Positions 6,499-7,971 of a DNA stretch of 7,971 nt are shown here, piece after piece. Made by a program: the position numbers and the translations under genes. This DNA is from CAZFER01 sp964517495. Its GTDB lineage: Bacteria; Hinthialibacterota; Hinthialibacteria; Hinthialibacterales; Hinthialibacteraceae. How positions within the stretch are numbered: the stretch's first letter is position 1; each line of letters opens with the position of its first letter. Location: positions 1-7,971 of the forward strand of contig CAZFER010000132.1 of the NCBI GenBank assembly GCA_964517495.1, given 5' to 3'. The notes beneath the pieces are model-generated. The model made no database searches, was not told the origin of the DNA, and was given only the letters and a program-made list of their open reading frames with translations.

Positions 6499-6987
6499 TT
6501 ATGGTGAGACCGGTATGCGGTCACGTTTTTCATGTTCAACGAGTATTGTTCCCAATTCTTTGTATTTTTTCAATAAAAAATGCGAAGCGGTCGAACGGAC
6601 ATTGGGTAAAGTTGATAGTTTATCGATAACGAAATCAGCAATATCACGCATGGTTTGGCCTTCAATCATCACCAATAAATCATATCCCCCGGATACCAAA
6701 AAGACGGATTGCACTTCAGGGAATCGGTAGATTCGCTCCGCAATTTTATCAAAACCAAATCCTTTCTCCGGCTGTACTGAAACTTCGATGAGGCAGGCGA
6801 CTTTATCTTCCATGGCTCTTTCAGGATTAACGATTGTTTTATAAGCCAGAATGATGCCCTCTTTTTCCATCCGGGTGATTTCATCTGAAACGGCTTCTTG
6901 GTTTTCACCCACCATGACAGCGACTTCAGCGGGAGAAATACGGGCATCTCGTTCGAGGAGTTCCAGGATTTTTGTACGTAAGGACAT
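6499..6987 (-). CDS. Lrp/AsnC-family transcriptional regulator (AlaR/YugG-like)
   Basis: DNA-binding feast/famine regulator of 162 residues, normal length for the family. Residues about 4-50 form the winged helix-turn-helix (ISPAEVAVMVGENQEAVSDEI followed by the family-typical MEKEGII). Residues about 60-140 form the RAM effector-binding domain, including VFLVSGGYDLLVMIEG at 95-110, the usual amino-acid-sensing beta strand region. Such proteins form dimers or octamers and usually control the adjacent gene and themselves; the 14-base spacing to the aminotransferase makes that gene the obvious target. The ATG at 6987 has only a weak Shine-Dalgarno (GTGAG about six bases upstream), but no better start exists and the HTH begins correctly. 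Upstream lies a good promoter and a leader with three inverted repeats, consistent with autoregulation. Confidence 0.92.
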   Translation of the reverse strand: MSLRTKILELLERDARISPAEVAVMVGENQEAVSDEITRMEKEGIILAYKTIVNPERAMEDKVACLIEVSVQPEKGFGFDKIAERIYRFPEVQSVFLVSGGYDLLVMIEGQTMRDIADFVIDKLSTLPNVRSTASHFLLKKYKELGTILVEHEKRDRIPVSP

Positions 6988-7003
6988 GGTGTACTCACTT
7001 TCC

Positions 7004-7024
7004 GGGTGGATTATAAATCCGCCC
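7004..7024 (-). promoter_or_regulatory. Leader inverted repeat next to the regulator ribosome site
   Basis: On the plus strand GGGTGGATT (7004-7012) faces AATCCGCCC (7016-7024) around a three-base loop: eight pairs with one G-T pair in DNA, which becomes a C-A mismatch in the minus-strand RNA. In the mRNA this hairpin ends about five bases before the weak Shine-Dalgarno of the Lrp-type gene, so it could limit or gate translation. Function is inferred only. Confidence 0.35.
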
Positions 7025-7041
7025 CCACATTCTTCTTGTGG
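7025..7041 (-). promoter_or_regulatory. Leader inverted repeat CCACA/TGTGG
   Basis: Five-base perfect arms (7025-7029 and 7037-7041) enclose a seven-base loop. It abuts the 7004-7024 repeat directly, and its TGTGG arm in the RNA could alternatively pair with CCAC of that next hairpin, so the two structures may compete. No U-run follows, so this is not a classical terminator. Confidence 0.35.
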
Positions 7042-7052
7042 ATAATTTTATG

Positions 7053-7070
7053 CAATGGTCATTTCCATTG
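7053..7070. promoter_or_regulatory. 18-bp dyad CAATGG-N6-CCATTG, candidate Lrp-type operator
   Basis: Perfect six-base arms (7053-7058 and 7065-7070) around an AT-rich six-base centre. Lrp/AsnC proteins bind imperfect dyads of about this size with AT-rich middles, and this lies about 50 bases downstream of the predicted transcription start of the regulator operon, a plausible autorepression site. It could also act as an RNA hairpin. Confidence 0.4.
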
Positions 7071-7123
7071 AAAAACAGAATTATCGTGAAATATCGGTTA
7101 TAAATGGTAAATGATAAGGGAAG

Positions 7124-7152
7124 ATTATAAACTCACAATGGTTGCCGTACAA
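7124..7152 (-). promoter_or_regulatory. Sigma70-like promoter for the regulator-aminotransferase operon
   Basis: On the minus strand, TTGTAC (7147-7152) is separated by exactly 17 bases from a perfect TATAAT (7124-7129). The -35 matches at its conserved TTG. The promoter begins immediately after the lpxH stop codon, so the operon has its own promoter with a leader of about 130 bases before the ATG at 6987. Confidence 0.6.
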
Positions 7153-7854
7153 TTAGCCGGGAATATGAATGAAATTTCTTTTATCATTCTGCCAACCAAA
7201 GCAGACAACTTTGGCGGCCATGTCGCCTACTTTATATTCACGCTGATAGGATTCGTGTAAATGGCCATGGATAATAACGTCAATTCCGGTTGAGATGATG
7301 GCTTCATATGCACGACGGGGAATGGCTAAACTTTCCTTTTTTTTCCTGGCGACCAATTTTGTACTCGTTTGAGCCATTTTTTGAACTGTTCGACGTCGAA
7401 AACTTGATGGGAGGCGGTTCGCCAGGAAGCGCATCCATCTGGAGCGGATAACGGATTTATAGAATTGATAAGCCCAGTCATTCCAGCATAATTCATCACC
7501 ATGCCCGATATAAACCGCTTGACCTCCAATTTCCATGACCGTGGGATTGGGCAACACCTCAATCCAGGATTCATTCTCAAAATAATGAGAAGCCAGAAAG
7601 TCCCGGTTTCCCTCAATAAAAAAGATATCAATTCCTTTGGCCGACCATTGTTTCAATTGATCAAGAAAGAATGAGTATTTTTCCTTAATCCATTCTTCAT
7701 CGTTAATCCAGACATGGAAAATATCTCCAAGTAAAAAGATTCGTTTTGTATTGGCAGGAATTCCTGAAAAAAGTTTATTAATTTCGGCGTCTTCATTACC
7801 AGGATGGTGAAGATCAACGAAGAAAACATTTTCACGAGAAGAGTGGTTTAGCAT
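7153..7854 (-). CDS. lpxH: UDP-2,3-diacylglucosamine diphosphatase (LpxH)
   Basis: Calcineurin-like metallophosphoesterase that cleaves UDP-2,3-diacylglucosamine to lipid X and UMP, the fourth step of lipid A synthesis, acting at the cytoplasmic face of the inner membrane. At 233 residues it is close to the usual 240. Motifs in order: VDLHH (Asp14, His16), LLGDIFHVWI (Asp44), EGNRDF (Asn83, Arg84, Asp85), GHGDELC (His118) and IIHGHLH (His196, His198). These are the full set of di-metal ligands, and GDxFxxWI plus GNRDF are LpxH hallmarks rather than general phosphoesterase ones. A basic stretch at about 133-175, including FRRR and ARKKK, corresponds to the membrane-associated helical insertion of the family. 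The ATG at 7854 has no clear Shine-Dalgarno, but no alternative start precedes the first motif. The upstream 40 bases end in a REP-like hairpin. Confidence 0.88.
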   Translation of the reverse strand: MLNHSSRENVFFVDLHHPGNEDAEINKLFSGIPANTKRIFLLGDIFHVWINDEEWIKEKYSFFLDQLKQWSAKGIDIFFIEGNRDFLASHYFENESWIEVLPNPTVMEIGGQAVYIGHGDELCWNDWAYQFYKSVIRSRWMRFLANRLPSSFRRRTVQKMAQTSTKLVARKKKESLAIPRRAYEAIISTGIDVIIHGHLHESYQREYKVGDMAAKVVCFGWQNDKRNFIHIPG

Positions 7855-7895
7855 TTTAAATATAAGAGGTAAAAAAGAGTGATTGTCTTAAAACT

Positions 7896-7971
7896 GGGTT
7901 GACACATAGGTCAACCCCCAATGTCATTAAGTTAAGATCAAGTTGGATCGTTGAATAGGGAGGGCGAGGCT
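7896..7971. repeat. Composite REP-like element, copy 4, truncated by window end
   Basis: GGGTTGAC (7896-7903) and GTCAACCC (7910-7917) form a perfect eight-base stem around the loop ACATAG. The linker at 7917-7935 matches the reverse complement of 50-68 at 18 of 19 positions. About 22 bases absent from copy 1 follow (7936-7957), then GGGAGGGCGAGGCT (7958-7971), the exact reverse complement of 34-47. The next bases would be expected to be CCC, completing the small hairpin seen at 31-47. The stem differs from copies 1 and 2 (TTGAC/GTCAA in place of CGAAC/GTTCG) while staying paired. Confidence 0.7.

Noticed and set aside
1..7971. CRISPR array, defence island, prophage or integron
   Set aside because: The repeats are few, far apart and palindromic without regular spacers, and every gene is housekeeping, regulatory or scaffold-like.

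Overview
This is an ordinary chromosomal window from a Gram-negative bacterium. It carries six protein-coding genes and several short palindromic, REP-like intergenic repeats. An LpxH-type enzyme (lipid A synthesis) implies a lipopolysaccharide-containing outer membrane. Base composition looks mid-range, somewhat AT-leaning. A large TPR protein with a degenerate C39-peptidase-like domain and an AlaT/AlaR-like gene pair would suit an uncultured PVC-type lineage (Verrucomicrobiota, Kiritimatiellota, Lentisphaerota). That placement is a weak inference: no rRNA or single-copy phylogenetic marker is present.

Layout, left to right. Positions 1-136 hold a composite palindromic repeat. Next, on the minus strand, are a TPR-rich exported protein (137-2698) and dapA (2852-3769). 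A 452-base intergenic mosaic of degenerate REP-like hairpins follows (3770-4221). A REC/HD-GYP response regulator lies on the plus strand (4222-5304). Its stop codon overlaps that of a convergent class I/II aminotransferase (5297-6484, minus), which is cotranscribed 14 bases downstream of an AsnC/Lrp-type regulator (6499-6987, minus). Upstream of the regulator are a well-formed sigma70-like promoter and a leader with three inverted repeats. Last is lpxH (7153-7854, minus), followed by a second composite repeat that runs off the window edge.

Functionally, DapA commits aspartate semialdehyde to the diaminopimelate/lysine pathway. The aminotransferase is probably an alanine or related amino-acid transaminase controlled by its partner Lrp-type regulator; a diaminopimelate-pathway transaminase is a less likely alternative. 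The response regulator should degrade a cyclic dinucleotide in response to phosphorylation by a sensor kinase not encoded here. LpxH makes lipid X precursor. The TPR protein has no assigned role; it looks like an envelope-located protein-interaction scaffold containing a pseudo-peptidase.

I see no defence system, prophage, integrase, CRISPR array, tRNA or rRNA. The most notable items are (i) a hairpin family with a conserved six-base loop and compensatory stem changes, (ii) homologous repeat blocks in inverted orientation at the two ends of the window, and (iii) the C39-like domain whose catalytic Cys and His positions are Ala and Asn.
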